Assembly: GCA_021166685.1 (NCBI GenBank)
Contig: JAJPEU010000010.1
Coordinates: 186,001 to 250,000 of the forward strand
Source of the DNA: Sulfurovum sp.
Lineage (GTDB): Bacteria; Campylobacterota; Campylobacteria; Campylobacterales; Sulfurovaceae
Reading direction: 5' to 3'
Length of the DNA: 64,000 nucleotides
The number at the start of each line of letters is the position of its first letter. The first letter of the stretch is position 1. Below are positions 35,337-43,919 of the stretch, piece after piece. Under the pieces are notes generated by a model, which saw only the letters and a program-made list of their open reading frames with translations, was not told the DNA's origin and searched no databases. The translations under genes and the position numbers were made by a program.

Positions 35337-36212
35337 TTGGCGGCAAGTTTTTTTGCATTATTTGATGACATTGCGCTATTGATGGATGATGTGGCATCCA
35401 TGAGTAAAGTGGCTACAAAAAAAACAGCAGGAATATTGGGGGATGATTTGGCTGTCAATGCAGACAAAGCCTCGGGGTTTGCCTCATCAAGAGAACTTCC
35501 TGTATTGTGGGCTATTACCAAAGGTTCTTTTATCAATAAATTGATTATTTTGCCTTTGGCATTTCTTCTGAGTGCTTTTGCACCGTGGAGCATCATTCCT
35601 ATTTTAATGGCGGGAGGGCTCTATCTGGCCTATGAGGGAATTGAAAAAATTTATGCATATTTTGTGCCCCATGAGCATGAGAAAAAACATGTGGTGCTTG
35701 AAATTATATCTGAGGAAGAAGTGTTAAAAGAAGAACAAAATAAGATAAAATCGGCAATCGTAACGGATTTTATCTTGTCGGTTGAGATTGTAATTATTGC
35801 ACTCAGTACTGTAGTTAAGCAGACATTGCCTGTTCAGATTATGGTGGTTTCTTTGATTGCAGTGCTTGCAACCATCGGTGTATACGGAATCGTTGCAATG
35901 ATTGTCAGAATGGATGATTTCGGATACAAGCTTATTGTTGCGGGGAATAATAAAAATAAAATACTCATAAGCATAGGCGAGTTTTTGGTTAATGCATTGC
36001 CTAAGGTGATTAAATCTTTAACCGTCATCGGAACCCTAGCCATGCTTTTGGTTGCAGGGGGAATCTATGCGCATCATGTGCATTGGCTTCATGACGTTCT
36101 GCATTATGTGCCGGCTCTCTTGGGAGAACTTATTGTGGGAATGCTGGCGGGTGTGATTGCCTTGGTTTTTGTCGGTATATTTGGAAAAGTCAGAAGTTTA
36201 TTGAAGCTGTAA
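35337..36212 (+). CDS. DUF808 (YedI-type) membrane protein
   Basis: A 291-residue inner-membrane protein of the DUF808 family. The N-terminus has the family signature FALFDDIALLMDDVASMSKVATK in two overlapping pieces, followed by GILGDDLAVNA and a series of six to eight hydrophobic segments. Start is TTG 35337 with AAAAGGATAAAAG upstream; the next in-frame ATG (about 35382) would remove the conserved Asp-rich start, so the TTG is better. The family has no assigned function. It is probably monocistronic. Confidence 0.85.
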   Translation: MAASFFALFDDIALLMDDVASMSKVATKKTAGILGDDLAVNADKASGFASSRELPVLWAITKGSFINKLIILPLAFLLSAFAPWSIIPILMAGGLYLAYEGIEKIYAYFVPHEHEKKHVVLEIISEEEVLKEEQNKIKSAIVTDFILSVEIVIIALSTVVKQTLPVQIMVVSLIAVLATIGVYGIVAMIVRMDDFGYKLIVAGNNKNKILISIGEFLVNALPKVIKSLTVIGTLAMLLVAGGIYAHHVHWLHDVLHYVPALLGELIVGMLAGVIALVFVGIFGKVRSLLKL

Positions 36213-36265
36213 TGTTATCTTTTGATTGTTTTTTGTTAATTTTTTAAAATTAAAAAGAAGGAAAA

Positions 36266-36378
36266 TATATCTTAGATGCCAAGAAGGGTGGGGGTATTAT
36301 TTGCATTGATAAATGATGCCAACAATAAAAAATTTTAAAAGGAGGAAGAATAAAATTTTCCTCAACACCTAAGATATA
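36266..36378. other. Inverted-repeat-bounded noncoding element (possible small RNA or MITE-like)
   Basis: TATATCTTAG (36266-36275) and CTAAGATATA (36369-36378) are a perfect 10-bp inverted repeat extended by 2 bp after one mismatch. Between them is a second hairpin GAGGAA/TTCCTC (36342-36363), two copies of GATGCCAA and an AAGGAGG with no start codon behind it. It lies in the 236-bp gap after DUF808. It could be a structured RNA or a small inverted-repeat element. Confidence 0.35.
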
Positions 36379-36448
36379 ATACAAGTATAACTAAATAAGA
36401 TAAAATTTGTCTTAATTAAAGAATAAAAAAGAAGCTTTTTTCAAAAAA

Positions 36449-36790
36449 CTAGCACACCAGCCAATTGTCCGGTATAAAAAGTTCTTGTGTTGCAGGCATC
36501 GCTTTCCATCCGTTGCTTTCTAGGTACATCATTTTATTGCCAAAATATCCTACGATATATTTTTCTTTATAGATTGGAAATCCGCCCGAGTGAAGCAGAG
36601 CAAAGATATCTTCATAGTTTTTTGCTTTTTCGTAAAATGAAAAATCAAAGCCATGCAGCGACACAAGCGCCGAACGAAGCATTTCGTTTTGATGCATCGA
36701 GGCACTCAGTGTGTAGTAGGCAGGGTAAGGTACGGCGGGATTGTCTAAAATATCTTGGATATAGAGACGTTCTTTTTTGTTTTGATACAT
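36449..36790 (-). CDS. Hypothetical protein, 113 residues
   Basis: A soluble protein starting MYQNKKERLYIQDIL at ATG 36790, with AAGGAAGCTGT upstream. It has many aromatic residues (VPYPAYYTLSAS, YIVGYFGNKMMYL) and ends in Cys (DNWLVC). No signal peptide, membrane segment or known motif is visible. It lies between the DUF808 gene and the DUF2207 gene, on the minus strand, with about 116 bp of AT-rich sequence before it. Function unknown. Confidence 0.65.
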   Translation of the reverse strand: MYQNKKERLYIQDILDNPAVPYPAYYTLSASMHQNEMLRSALVSLHGFDFSFYEKAKNYEDIFALLHSGGFPIYKEKYIVGYFGNKMMYLESNGWKAMPATQELFIPDNWLVC

Positions 36791-36906
36791 ACAGCTTCCT
36801 TAAAAGTTTGAATTGCTTTTTCTAAGAATAAAATCCTTATATTAAAATTGTAGAACAAAAGAAAAGACGATATTTTAAATATGTCAAAATGACAGATTAA
36901 AACATG

Positions 36907-38784
36907 CTACCAGGAGCCGCCTCCGCCACCACCGCCGCCACCGCCGGAAAAGCCTCCTCCTCCAGAGAATCCTCCGCCGCCGGTTGCGCCGGCAGAAGGC
37001 GGAGTGGATGCATTGTGAATATGGGAAGTGAAACCTTTTAGGTTATTAATGTTGCCGTGGTACCAATAAGGAGTGGCAACATTTAAAATTGTAAAAAAAG
37101 AAAGCCAATGATCCGTCTCATTGAATAAAATTGCGTAAGGCAACATTTTTTCAAGATAAAGGGGGTCAGCCTGCAAGCGTCTTTTGATCTCATCTTGCTT
37201 CACCCGCTTGATAAACATTTGCAGACCCAAAAGATGGGTTCGTGCCTGAGCACCTTTTTGTGTGAATTTGCCAATTTTATTATAGATGTACACCATTATC
37301 AAGGCCAAGGCCAAGAGTACACCGATGGGCCCTGCCACTATGTCCGAAAGTGTAAGCGTTGAGCTTTGGAGGATTGCAATCAGCGGAGTCATGCCCCCTG
37401 CCACAAAAAAAGCGCCAAAAATTCTGGAAGGCCACGCTTTGCTTCCTAAAATTACACTCATTCCTGCTGCACCAAATACTAAAGGAAATATGAGAATAAC
37501 AATAATTTCGCTTCCCAGCTTTTGTGATAGGCTATAAAGTGCAAGGCCAACCATGGGAAGCAAAAAGAGAATACTTTTTAATAAAAAGTTTGTTCGGACT
37601 CTTTGCGGGTTTTCGCTCATATATTGAGCACCCACCACCCAGGTATAAAGTTGTTTGTTAATATAGCTGAAACCATTTTGAAGGGAACGCGCTTTTTCCG
37701 GTGAGCCCGAAGAGAGTGTAAAATTTTTATTTGCCTTAAAAAGAACAGAATCAAGCAGATATTTCTGATCCATGGTAAGTTGTGCGTCAACAGGCATGTT
37801 TGTTCGCAGCAAAACAGGATCATTATCTGAGCCGGGCTGTTCAATTTCAAGATATCCAAGTTCCGCAAGTTCCAGTGCAGCTGCTGCAAAATCTTCATCA
37901 TTTGCAAAGCGATCCAAAAGAAGCCCCGACTGCAAAAGGCTCAATCCTTTGGGCGGAGCATACTGGACCGCAATAGATCGCTTGTCAATAAAGCCGGTAT
38001 GTCTTTTGAGTATCTTCTTAAAGTAAAGTAAAAACCCTGCCAATGCAGCCCAGTGCCAATACTCTAAAACCAAATCCCAGAATGTAGGCTGTATAGTGTC
38101 TAGGCCGCACTGATCCAAAAGAGAGGCCGGATAGGCAAGTTCCGCGGTCAATCCTTCGCGAGGAAGAAGCGAGTCGAGTGTGACCTGAAATGTGTGTGGA
38201 GTTATCCATCGTGTTGCTGCTTGTGAAGTTTTAGCGCCGTAAGAACCTGTAAATACGGAGGGGGTAATAATTGCCTGCGGAAGGGAATCGGGCAAGAAGA
38301 TATGTGCCCGTACGTTATAGATCGGTATCTGCCATCCCGTGCCAATGATATTCCAGCGGATAGCATCATTCTGTTCATTTGTTGATGCGGGGAGCACCCC
38401 TTTTTTGACACGGTATCTGATAGTATATTTGTGCTTTCCGCTAAGAGAAGAAGAGGCTGATCCAATCTTCAAGCGAACAACATCTCCGGCATGAGAAGAA
38501 CCCATGGTGGATTTTTCCCATTCAGTCATTGTGTCGTCGAGTTGTACTGAAAAATCATAAATTCCTATATCTTTGGGCCGTATTTTACCTTTAACCATAA
38601 AAGGAATATCGCGAAAAATCCCATGTTTTTGCCTATCCTCAAAATCATAAGTGATTGATTCGAAGATCGCAAGTTCACCGCTTTGTTCCACCGTGATATT
38701 AACTTCATAATCGACAATTTTTTCTGCCCAGCTCATACTCCCCAGCCCTGCAAGAAGCAGAGAGATTAAAAGTAGTTTTTTCAT
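36907..38784 (-). CDS. DUF2207 membrane protein with poly-glycine tail
   Basis: A 625-residue protein of the DUF2207 (YciQ-like) family. I start at ATG 38784 (MKKLLLISLLLAGLGSMSWA), a clear signal peptide, not at the longer reading frame start at 38922, which lies inside the upstream lemA gene. Residues about 20-230 form the periplasmic domain (VDYEVNITVEQSGELAIFES, YRVKKGVLPASTNEQNDAIRWN). Transmembrane segments lie near 240-260 and 400-500, and a cytoplasmic part carries KRRLQADPLYLEKMLPYAI. The end is a long Gly run (GGGGFSGGG type), common in this family. The gene follows lemA by 10 nt; LemA and DUF2207 are often neighbours. Role unknown, probably at the envelope. Confidence 0.9.
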   Translation of the reverse strand: MKKLLLISLLLAGLGSMSWAEKIVDYEVNITVEQSGELAIFESITYDFEDRQKHGIFRDIPFMVKGKIRPKDIGIYDFSVQLDDTMTEWEKSTMGSSHAGDVVRLKIGSASSSLSGKHKYTIRYRVKKGVLPASTNEQNDAIRWNIIGTGWQIPIYNVRAHIFLPDSLPQAIITPSVFTGSYGAKTSQAATRWITPHTFQVTLDSLLPREGLTAELAYPASLLDQCGLDTIQPTFWDLVLEYWHWAALAGFLLYFKKILKRHTGFIDKRSIAVQYAPPKGLSLLQSGLLLDRFANDEDFAAAALELAELGYLEIEQPGSDNDPVLLRTNMPVDAQLTMDQKYLLDSVLFKANKNFTLSSGSPEKARSLQNGFSYINKQLYTWVVGAQYMSENPQRVRTNFLLKSILFLLPMVGLALYSLSQKLGSEIIVILIFPLVFGAAGMSVILGSKAWPSRIFGAFFVAGGMTPLIAILQSSTLTLSDIVAGPIGVLLALALIMVYIYNKIGKFTQKGAQARTHLLGLQMFIKRVKQDEIKRRLQADPLYLEKMLPYAILFNETDHWLSFFTILNVATPYWYHGNINNLKGFTSHIHNASTPPSAGATGGGGFSGGGGFSGGGGGGGGGGSW

Positions 38785-38794
38785 TATCGCAGAT

Positions 38795-39358
38795 TCAGAA
38801 ATGTATCTTAGGCATGCTCTTGGCTTCTGAGGCTTCCTTTTCATCAAGTTCAAAGTATGAACGGGGTGTGAACTGAAATTTTCTGGCAACAAAAAGATCA
38901 GGAAAGGATTCAAGCTTCGCATTGTAATCCCTTACGATAGCGTTATAGTAACGTCTGGCATTTTGGATGGCATCTTCAAGCGAACTGAGTTGACTTTGAA
39001 GGTCAAGAAAGTTTGTGTTTGCCTTTAAGTCCGGGTAGGCTTCTGCTAACGCAAAGAGTTTTCCCAGTGCACCGGAGAGCGTATTGGCTGCAGTTACTTT
39101 CTCGTCAACCGTAGCTGCATTAAGGCCTTGCTGTCGTGCTTGAATTACTTTTTCAAGTGTATCGGCCTCGTACTCTTTGTAGCCTTTAACCGTATCGACC
39201 AAAGCAGGAATCAAATCAAAACGACGCTTAAGCTGCACATCGATATCTGACCATGATGCATCTATGCCCGCCCTCAGAGAGATGAATGTATTGTAAATTA
39301 TAACTACATACACAGCTATGGCTGCGATGATCAGAAGTACAATGTTTAAAAAACTCAT
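38795..39358 (-). CDS. LemA family protein
   Basis: A 187-residue protein with one N-terminal transmembrane helix (VLLIIAAIAVYVVIIY) and a cytoplasmic or periplasmic helical bundle. Family marks: TFISLRAGIDASWSDIDVQLKRRFDLIPALV split over two pieces, the YPDLKANTNF stretch, ARRYYNAIVRDYN and the C-terminal FQFTPRSYFELDE. It forms a two-gene unit with the DUF2207 protein. Members are widespread and of unknown biochemical function. Confidence 0.93.
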   Translation of the reverse strand: MSFLNIVLLIIAAIAVYVVIIYNTFISLRAGIDASWSDIDVQLKRRFDLIPALVDTVKGYKEYEADTLEKVIQARQQGLNAATVDEKVTAANTLSGALGKLFALAEAYPDLKANTNFLDLQSQLSSLEDAIQNARRYYNAIVRDYNAKLESFPDLFVARKFQFTPRSYFELDEKEASEAKSMPKIHF

Positions 39359-39459
39359 GAGATATCCTTTAAATGTCTATATTTGATTATACAAAAATAA
39401 AACCAAAATGATATATTTTTTAAAAAAATGACTAGCAGGAGAGGAGGGCTTAAGCCTTT

Positions 39460-39524
39460 ATTCCTCTTTTTGTATAAAATTCTGCCCTGAATGATTCAAA
39501 TCTTCCTTGCAGGATCGCTTCTCT
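39460..39524 (-). repeat. Fragment of a tgt 3' end (direct repeat of 42739-42803)
   Basis: These 65 bp match the 3' part of the genuine tgt gene at 42739-42803 with four mismatches, in the same orientation. Read on the minus strand it continues open as ...SFRAEFYTKRGIKA and then stop, so it is a diverged tgt C-terminus. With the intact gene it bounds an islet of about 3.2 kb. This is what insertion at the end of tgt, or a tandem duplication, would leave. Confidence 0.85.
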
Positions 39525-39587
39525 GGTATGAAATTCTCCTCTTTTTATTTTTCTAATTTTAGTAGAATTTCTTTGTATCGTTTATTG

Positions 39588-39749
39588 TAGCCAGATCAGT
39601 TGTCTTTTGGGTGCAACAGTATGGGCATGGGCAAAATCATAGCTATACTCTTTAGTGATCACATCTTTATTTCTTTGGATCTCTCTGCATATGGTTGAAG
39701 GATGTACTCCTATCGATTCTGCGATCTCTTTTTGCTTCCATATTTTCTT
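39588..39749 (-). pseudogene. IS30-family transposase fragment
   Basis: The minus strand encodes KKIWKQKEIAESIGVHPSTI then CREIQRNKD and FAHAHTVAPKRQ without start or stop. This is the N-terminal helix-turn-helix region of IS30-family transposases (IA-x-x-L/I-G-x-x-x-STI-x-RE-x-x-RN). Only about 54 codons remain; the DDE domain and both ends are gone, so it is a dead remnant. Confidence 0.75.
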
Positions 39750-39761
39750 CAATAAAGTGGA

Positions 39762-39857
39762 AATATTGCGTATAACCGATCACAAGGTACACTTCTTGAT
39801 GTTTTGGAAGTCTATTATCAGCTTCGTGAAGCAGGACAGCTGGACGGTCTCTATTAG
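39762..39857 (+). pseudogene. Fragment of a paralogue of the hydrolase gene at 40882
   Basis: The plus strand reads AYNRSQGTLLDVLEVYYQLR then EAGQLDGLY and stop. The intact gene has VYNWGQGYVLDVLEVYYQLR then EAGQLDG. A run of 35 bases (39798-39832) is identical to 41134-41168. It has no start codon and begins directly beside the IS30 remnant. A second copy of the hydrolase gene must once have been here, or a piece was copied in by recombination. Confidence 0.8.
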
Positions 39858-39904
39858 ATATACAAACGAGGAATGCAATATATCTTAAAAAGTTTAAGCT
39901 ATCA

Positions 39905-39928
39905 CCCCCCCCCATTTTGTAATATAAT
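39905..39928 (+). promoter_or_regulatory. Poly-C tract in a putative promoter
   Basis: Nine consecutive C (39905-39913) lie 9 bp before a TATAAT box (39923-39928), 34 bp upstream of the ATG at 39962. No good -35 hexamer is present at the current length. A tract here would alter the -35 to -10 distance when it slips, as for known phase-variable promoters. Homopolymeric G/C tracts are the usual contingency loci of Campylobacterota. Confidence 0.5.
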
Positions 39929-39961
39929 CAAAAATATTCATTTTTATAAGGAGAAAATATT

Positions 39962-40879
39962 ATGAAAAAGCTGGCTTTAATAATTGTATTAGCGGGGTGG
40001 CTTGCAACATTTGCATTTGCCAAAGAGATTGATGTTGCTCAATCCAAAGGGACAGGCCAAAGTGTCATCGTTTCGCTCACACCTGAGCCCGCTTCTTATG
40101 AAGCAGATAGGGACGCGGCGCTTGAAGCGGTATTTAACGTACCGCTGGATGCTTCTTCCGTTCAAAAAAACAATGTCAAGCTAAAAAAAATTGCAGAAAC
40201 GCAAGAGACGATGATAGACGGCGATGTAGCCTACGACACTACACAAAATACCGTCGTCTTTACACCGGATGCATTACTGGAGGAGGGCTACTATGAAGTA
40301 GAGTTTAAAAGTCTTAAGCCTACAAAAGAGTATAAAGATCAACAGATCAAAGAGATTAAGTACCGTTTTTACGTGCCTGAGGTAATTAATGGACATAAAC
40401 TGCCTCCTGAGCCTGATGCGGCGACCAATAACGCCACTTTACTTGGGATTGATATCAATGATAATGGCGTGAGAGATGATGTAGAGAGATATATTATTAT
40501 AAGATATGCATCGGACCCGAAATATTCAAAAACCAAAACAGCCATAGCATTGCAATATGCATGGGCGAGTCAAAAGGTGCTCGAAAATCCTACCATTGAG
40601 AGTAAAAAGCATATAGATGATGCCCTTGATTGCCAATATTATTGGGTTAATAAAGAAACGGATAAATATACAAATAGCTTGTCTGGATTTGAAAAAGGTC
40701 AATACAGACGAAGTTTAAAAATTTTAACTGATCCATCACTTAAAGATCATATTTATAATACACATGAACGTATAGAAAGAAAGTTTTCTTTTAATGCGGC
40801 TTTAAGTGGTAATATATTTGATGGTCGTAAAGAGAGTATAGAGAATTGTCAAGTTGATATCAATGCATTAGGGGAGTAA
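39962..40879 (+). CDS. Exported Ig-like-domain protein
   Basis: A 305-residue protein with a signal peptide (MKKLALIIVLAGWLATFAFA). Residues about 35-140 look like a bacterial Ig-like (Big_5/SbsA) domain: LTPEPASYEADRDAALEAVF, then a strand pattern ending YYEVEFKSL. A following DINDNGVRDDVERY resembles a calcium-binding EF-hand-type loop. The rest is helical and charged. It ends 2 nt before the hydrolase gene, which has a closely similar signal peptide, so the two form an operon and are probably exported together. It is the first gene of the tgt-associated islet. Function unknown. Confidence 0.72.
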   Translation: MKKLALIIVLAGWLATFAFAKEIDVAQSKGTGQSVIVSLTPEPASYEADRDAALEAVFNVPLDASSVQKNNVKLKKIAETQETMIDGDVAYDTTQNTVVFTPDALLEEGYYEVEFKSLKPTKEYKDQQIKEIKYRFYVPEVINGHKLPPEPDAATNNATLLGIDINDNGVRDDVERYIIIRYASDPKYSKTKTAIALQYAWASQKVLENPTIESKKHIDDALDCQYYWVNKETDKYTNSLSGFEKGQYRRSLKILTDPSLKDHIYNTHERIERKFSFNAALSGNIFDGRKESIENCQVDINALGE

Positions 40880-40881
40880 TC

Positions 40882-42666
40882 ATGAAAAAATTATTACTCT
40901 TGATTGTCTTGGCAATAGGTTTATCTGTATTTTCTAATGCTGAAAATATCAATGAGTGTAAAACAGATATATATTATGGAAACGGTGTTTGGAATGAATA
41001 TGAGGATGCTGATGATAGTCGATGGGATTTAGAAAGTCTTATTGAAGATGAAATTATTAATAGAAATCCATTATTAGAAGTGAAATATGGAAAAGTAAAA
41101 CTGGTTTATAATTGGGGACAAGGATATGTCCTAGATGTTTTGGAAGTCTATTATCAGCTTCGTGAAGCCGGCCAGTTAGATGGCATAGGTTTTTACCTGG
41201 CAATTGCAAGATTGACAGTTGGAAATCCGGAGATTATGTTAGGTGCAATGACTACGCAAGCTTTAATGGAACCATTTACCAGAGATTGGGAAGCTGGAAA
41301 TGTAGATGAGATGTGGCAAAAATACTATAATGAAAGCTTTAAATTAGGGCATAGGGTTTTATTGGTATCACATTCACAAGGAAACTTATTTGCAAATCGT
41401 ATTTATGATATGATCGATCCTACAGGATATAAAATTTATTTTGCCAATCTTCAGGTTGCATCACCTGCAAATGAAGTGAAAGCACCTAAAGGTGATCATG
41501 TTACATTATATGGTGATCCTATTATTAACCCGATACCGGAGAGTATGGCTGGAAATGCTAACGGAAACCCTGGACATGCATTTGTTGGTGCATATTTGGA
41601 TCAGGAGGACCCATATACAAAAATAGTTACAAAAATGAAGCAACTCTTAGAAACGCTTGATAGTGAAAGTTCTCAATGGGAAACAGATCAAGAGTATGAT
41701 AAAGACACCTGTGATTACCGTATCACCGTCAAACATCGTTTTGATGATGAGATCATCATGGATGAAGAGGTCTATCCATTCGCTCCATCTAAAAAACTTT
41801 ATCAAGTCAATGGCGAGTGGGTGAAAGCTTCTTGTGGTGGTGAGAATATTTTGGATGAGTGGGAAGGGAAACAGACTAATGAGTGTTTGATGATTGATAA
41901 TCCTAAAATAGAGAAGATAGTAGGCGATCTTTGTAATAGTTCCTTTGTGTATGATCCATCAGAATTTGAAATTATTTCTTATCATGCTATGGGTACAAGA
42001 TATGCATATGTAAGAGTAAAAATTTTAGAAACTAATGAAATAAAATATGCAACACCATTTAATCTAGAAGGTTCACTCTATTTAGTTAAAGGTGATCTTT
42101 TCAATGATGGTCATTATCAAAATAGATGGGTAATAGCTAGTTGTGGAGGTTCAGAAATATTTAGCGTTTGGGAAGGAAAAGAAAATCATGAGCAATGGAT
42201 GATAAATAATCCAGAAAAAGAAAAAATTCTTGCTAGATATCAAAGAGACCATGAAAAAGAAGTAGTAATTGATACTTTGGGGAGTATCATGTGGCAAGAT
42301 AATATCGATTCTGTTACTATTCGTAAGCAGTGGATAACAGATGGAAATTTTAATTTAAGAAAATTATTTGACACTTCAGGCGATACAGCTGCAACATATT
42401 GTGAAAACCTAACTTTAGCTGGATATGACGACTGGGTGTTACCAAGTGGAGGTCAATTATATACGTTAAATTCTGAATTGTATCGTAATGGTGACTTAAT
42501 TGTTTTTGAAAATATTTTACCTTCTAGTAATTATTGGTCTTCTTCAAGTTACAAGTATAACTACTACCATGGAGAAGCATATCATTACCCATATACTAGG
42601 TATTATGATTTTGATAAAAGAACACAACTCAATATACGATGTATAAGATATATGACAGATAAATAG
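40882..42666 (+). CDS. Exported alpha/beta hydrolase-like protein with DUF1566 C-terminus
   Basis: A 594-residue protein. Signal peptide (MKKLLLLIVLAIGLSVFSNA), then a hydrolase-like region with the nucleophile elbow VSHSQGN (Ser about 165; first Gly of GxSxG replaced by Ser), a GDPIINP segment and GHAFVGAYL that could give the Asp and His. Two imperfect repeats follow at about 300-350 and 395-450, each with LY-x-V, a VxASCGG and a DEWEGK or SVWEGK type core and INNP/DNP-x-x-EKI. The last 130 residues are DUF1566 (MWQDNIDS, WVLPSGGQLYTL, NYWSSSSYK, IRCIRYM). Base composition is noticeably more AT-rich than the neighbours, suggesting acquisition. Could be a secreted lipase/esterase or a surface protein. 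Confidence 0.7.
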   Translation: MKKLLLLIVLAIGLSVFSNAENINECKTDIYYGNGVWNEYEDADDSRWDLESLIEDEIINRNPLLEVKYGKVKLVYNWGQGYVLDVLEVYYQLREAGQLDGIGFYLAIARLTVGNPEIMLGAMTTQALMEPFTRDWEAGNVDEMWQKYYNESFKLGHRVLLVSHSQGNLFANRIYDMIDPTGYKIYFANLQVASPANEVKAPKGDHVTLYGDPIINPIPESMAGNANGNPGHAFVGAYLDQEDPYTKIVTKMKQLLETLDSESSQWETDQEYDKDTCDYRITVKHRFDDEIIMDEEVYPFAPSKKLYQVNGEWVKASCGGENILDEWEGKQTNECLMIDNPKIEKIVGDLCNSSFVYDPSEFEIISYHAMGTRYAYVRVKILETNEIKYATPFNLEGSLYLVKGDLFNDGHYQNRWVIASCGGSEIFSVWEGKENHEQWMINNPEKEKILARYQRDHEKEVVIDTLGSIMWQDNIDSVTIRKQWITDGNFNLRKLFDTSGDTAATYCENLTLAGYDDWVLPSGGQLYTLNSELYRNGDLIVFENILPSSNYWSSSSYKYNYYHGEAYHYPYTRYYDFDKRTQLNIRCIRYMTDK

Positions 42667-42681
42667 GTTTTTCTTAACTCG

Positions 42682-42705
42682 TTCCACATCTTCTCTGATG
42701 TGGAA
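42682..42705. terminator. 9-bp hairpin between convergent hydrolase and tgt genes
   Basis: TTCCACATC (42682-42690) pairs with GATGTGGAA (42697-42705), loop TTCTCT. No clear T-run on either side, so termination strength is uncertain. Confidence 0.45.
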
Positions 42706-42725
42706 TGGATAAATCAGTCAGATCG

Positions 42726-43856
42726 TTACTCAATCTCCACTCCTCTTTTTGCATAAAATTCGGCCCTGAATGATTCAAATCTTCCTTGCAGGATAGCTTC
42801 TCTCATCTGTTTCATTAAATCAAGATAATAATAAAGATTGTGTATGGTTGCCAGTCTGAAGTAAGTGATTTCTCTGGCGCGAAAAAGATGGCGCAAGTAA
42901 GAACGGGAGTAGGTTTGACAAACCATGCAGTTGCACTCCGGGTCAATAGGCATTTTGTCGGTAGTGTATTGGGCTTTCTTGATATTAATTTTTCCAAAAG
43001 AGGTAAAAAGTGTGCCGTTGCGTGCATTACGTGTGGGCATAACACAATCAAACATATCTATTCCTCTATAAACATTCTCCACCAAATCTTCTGGAGTTCC
43101 TACGCCCATAAGGTAGCGTGGTTTATCTTGAGGCATAAATTGCGTCGTCCACTCTACGGTATCATACATATCTTCATTGGCTTCTCCTACGCTTAGTCCT
43201 CCTATTGCAAAACCGTCATAATCCAAGGCACAAAGCTCTTTGGCGGATTTTTCACGAAATGCTTTATCCGTTCCCCCCTGGATAATTGCAAAAATATTTT
43301 GATCAAGACCGATACCTTTTTTTTGATTTGCCCTGTGGTACTCTATGGATTCTTTTGCCCATCTTGTGGTGCGCTCGATACTTGCTTTGATGCGTTCTTG
43401 AGTCGCGGGTAAAGCGACAAGATCGTCCAGTATCATCATGATGTCTGAGCCAAGGTTATTTTGGATATCTATGACTTTTGTCGGTGTAAAGTAGTGTTTG
43501 CTGCCATCCAGATGGCTTCTGAATGTGATGCCGCCTTCATCTATTTTTACATTATCGGAGAGAGAAAAAGCCTGAAATCCGCCGCTGTCCGTCAAAAAAC
43601 TTTTAGGGAATTTTGTAAATCCCTGCAATTTTCCCATGGTATTGATGATTTGATCCCCCGGACGGATATAGAGATGATAGGTGTTGCCCAGTATAATCTC
43701 TGGATGAATAAAAGATTGTAAATCAGTAGCATCGAGCGCCTTAACTGCTCCTACAGTGCCTACGGGCATAAAAACCGGTGTCTGGATGGTGGAATGGGCA
43801 GTCTTGATGGTGCATGCTCTGGCTTTCCCGTCCGTTTTATCTATCTGAAATTGCAT
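42726..43856 (-). CDS. tgt: Queuine tRNA-ribosyltransferase
   Basis: Exchanges guanine for preQ1 at position 34 of GUN tRNAs. The 376-residue protein has [16 protein letters not shown], the substrate motif [12 protein letters not shown] (catalytic Asp about residue 89), [14 protein letters not shown] sequence with the second Asp, GGLSVGE, and the zinc site in [11 protein letters not shown] and a later His. Length matches the family. A diverged copy of its last 20 codons sits 3.2 kb away at 39460. It diverges from the TrkA-like gene at 43920, with TTATAATAT in the 63-bp gap. Confidence 0.97.
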   Translation of the reverse strand: MQFQIDKTDGKARACTIKTAHSTIQTPVFMPVGTVGAVKALDATDLQSFIHPEIILGNTYHLYIRPGDQIINTMGKLQGFTKFPKSFLTDSGGFQAFSLSDNVKIDEGGITFRSHLDGSKHYFTPTKVIDIQNNLGSDIMMILDDLVALPATQERIKASIERTTRWAKESIEYHRANQKKGIGLDQNIFAIIQGGTDKAFREKSAKELCALDYDGFAIGGLSVGEANEDMYDTVEWTTQFMPQDKPRYLMGVGTPEDLVENVYRGIDMFDCVMPTRNARNGTLFTSFGKINIKKAQYTTDKMPIDPECNCMVCQTYSRSYLRHLFRAREITYFRLATIHNLYYYLDLMKQMREAILQGRFESFRAEFYAKRGVEIE

Positions 43857-43919
43857 TGTGTTATAATATCCCCCAAATTAATGACGTTATTGTACCGCTT
43901 TTTTGGTTACAACCGCGCT

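Noticed and set aside
36907-38922. Longer form of the DUF2207 protein starting at 38922
   Set aside because: The extra N-terminus lies inside lemA and hides a clear signal peptide that starts at 38784.
42682-42705. Attachment site core beside tgt
   Set aside because: The inverted repeat looks like an ordinary hairpin between convergent genes and is not repeated at the other end of the islet.
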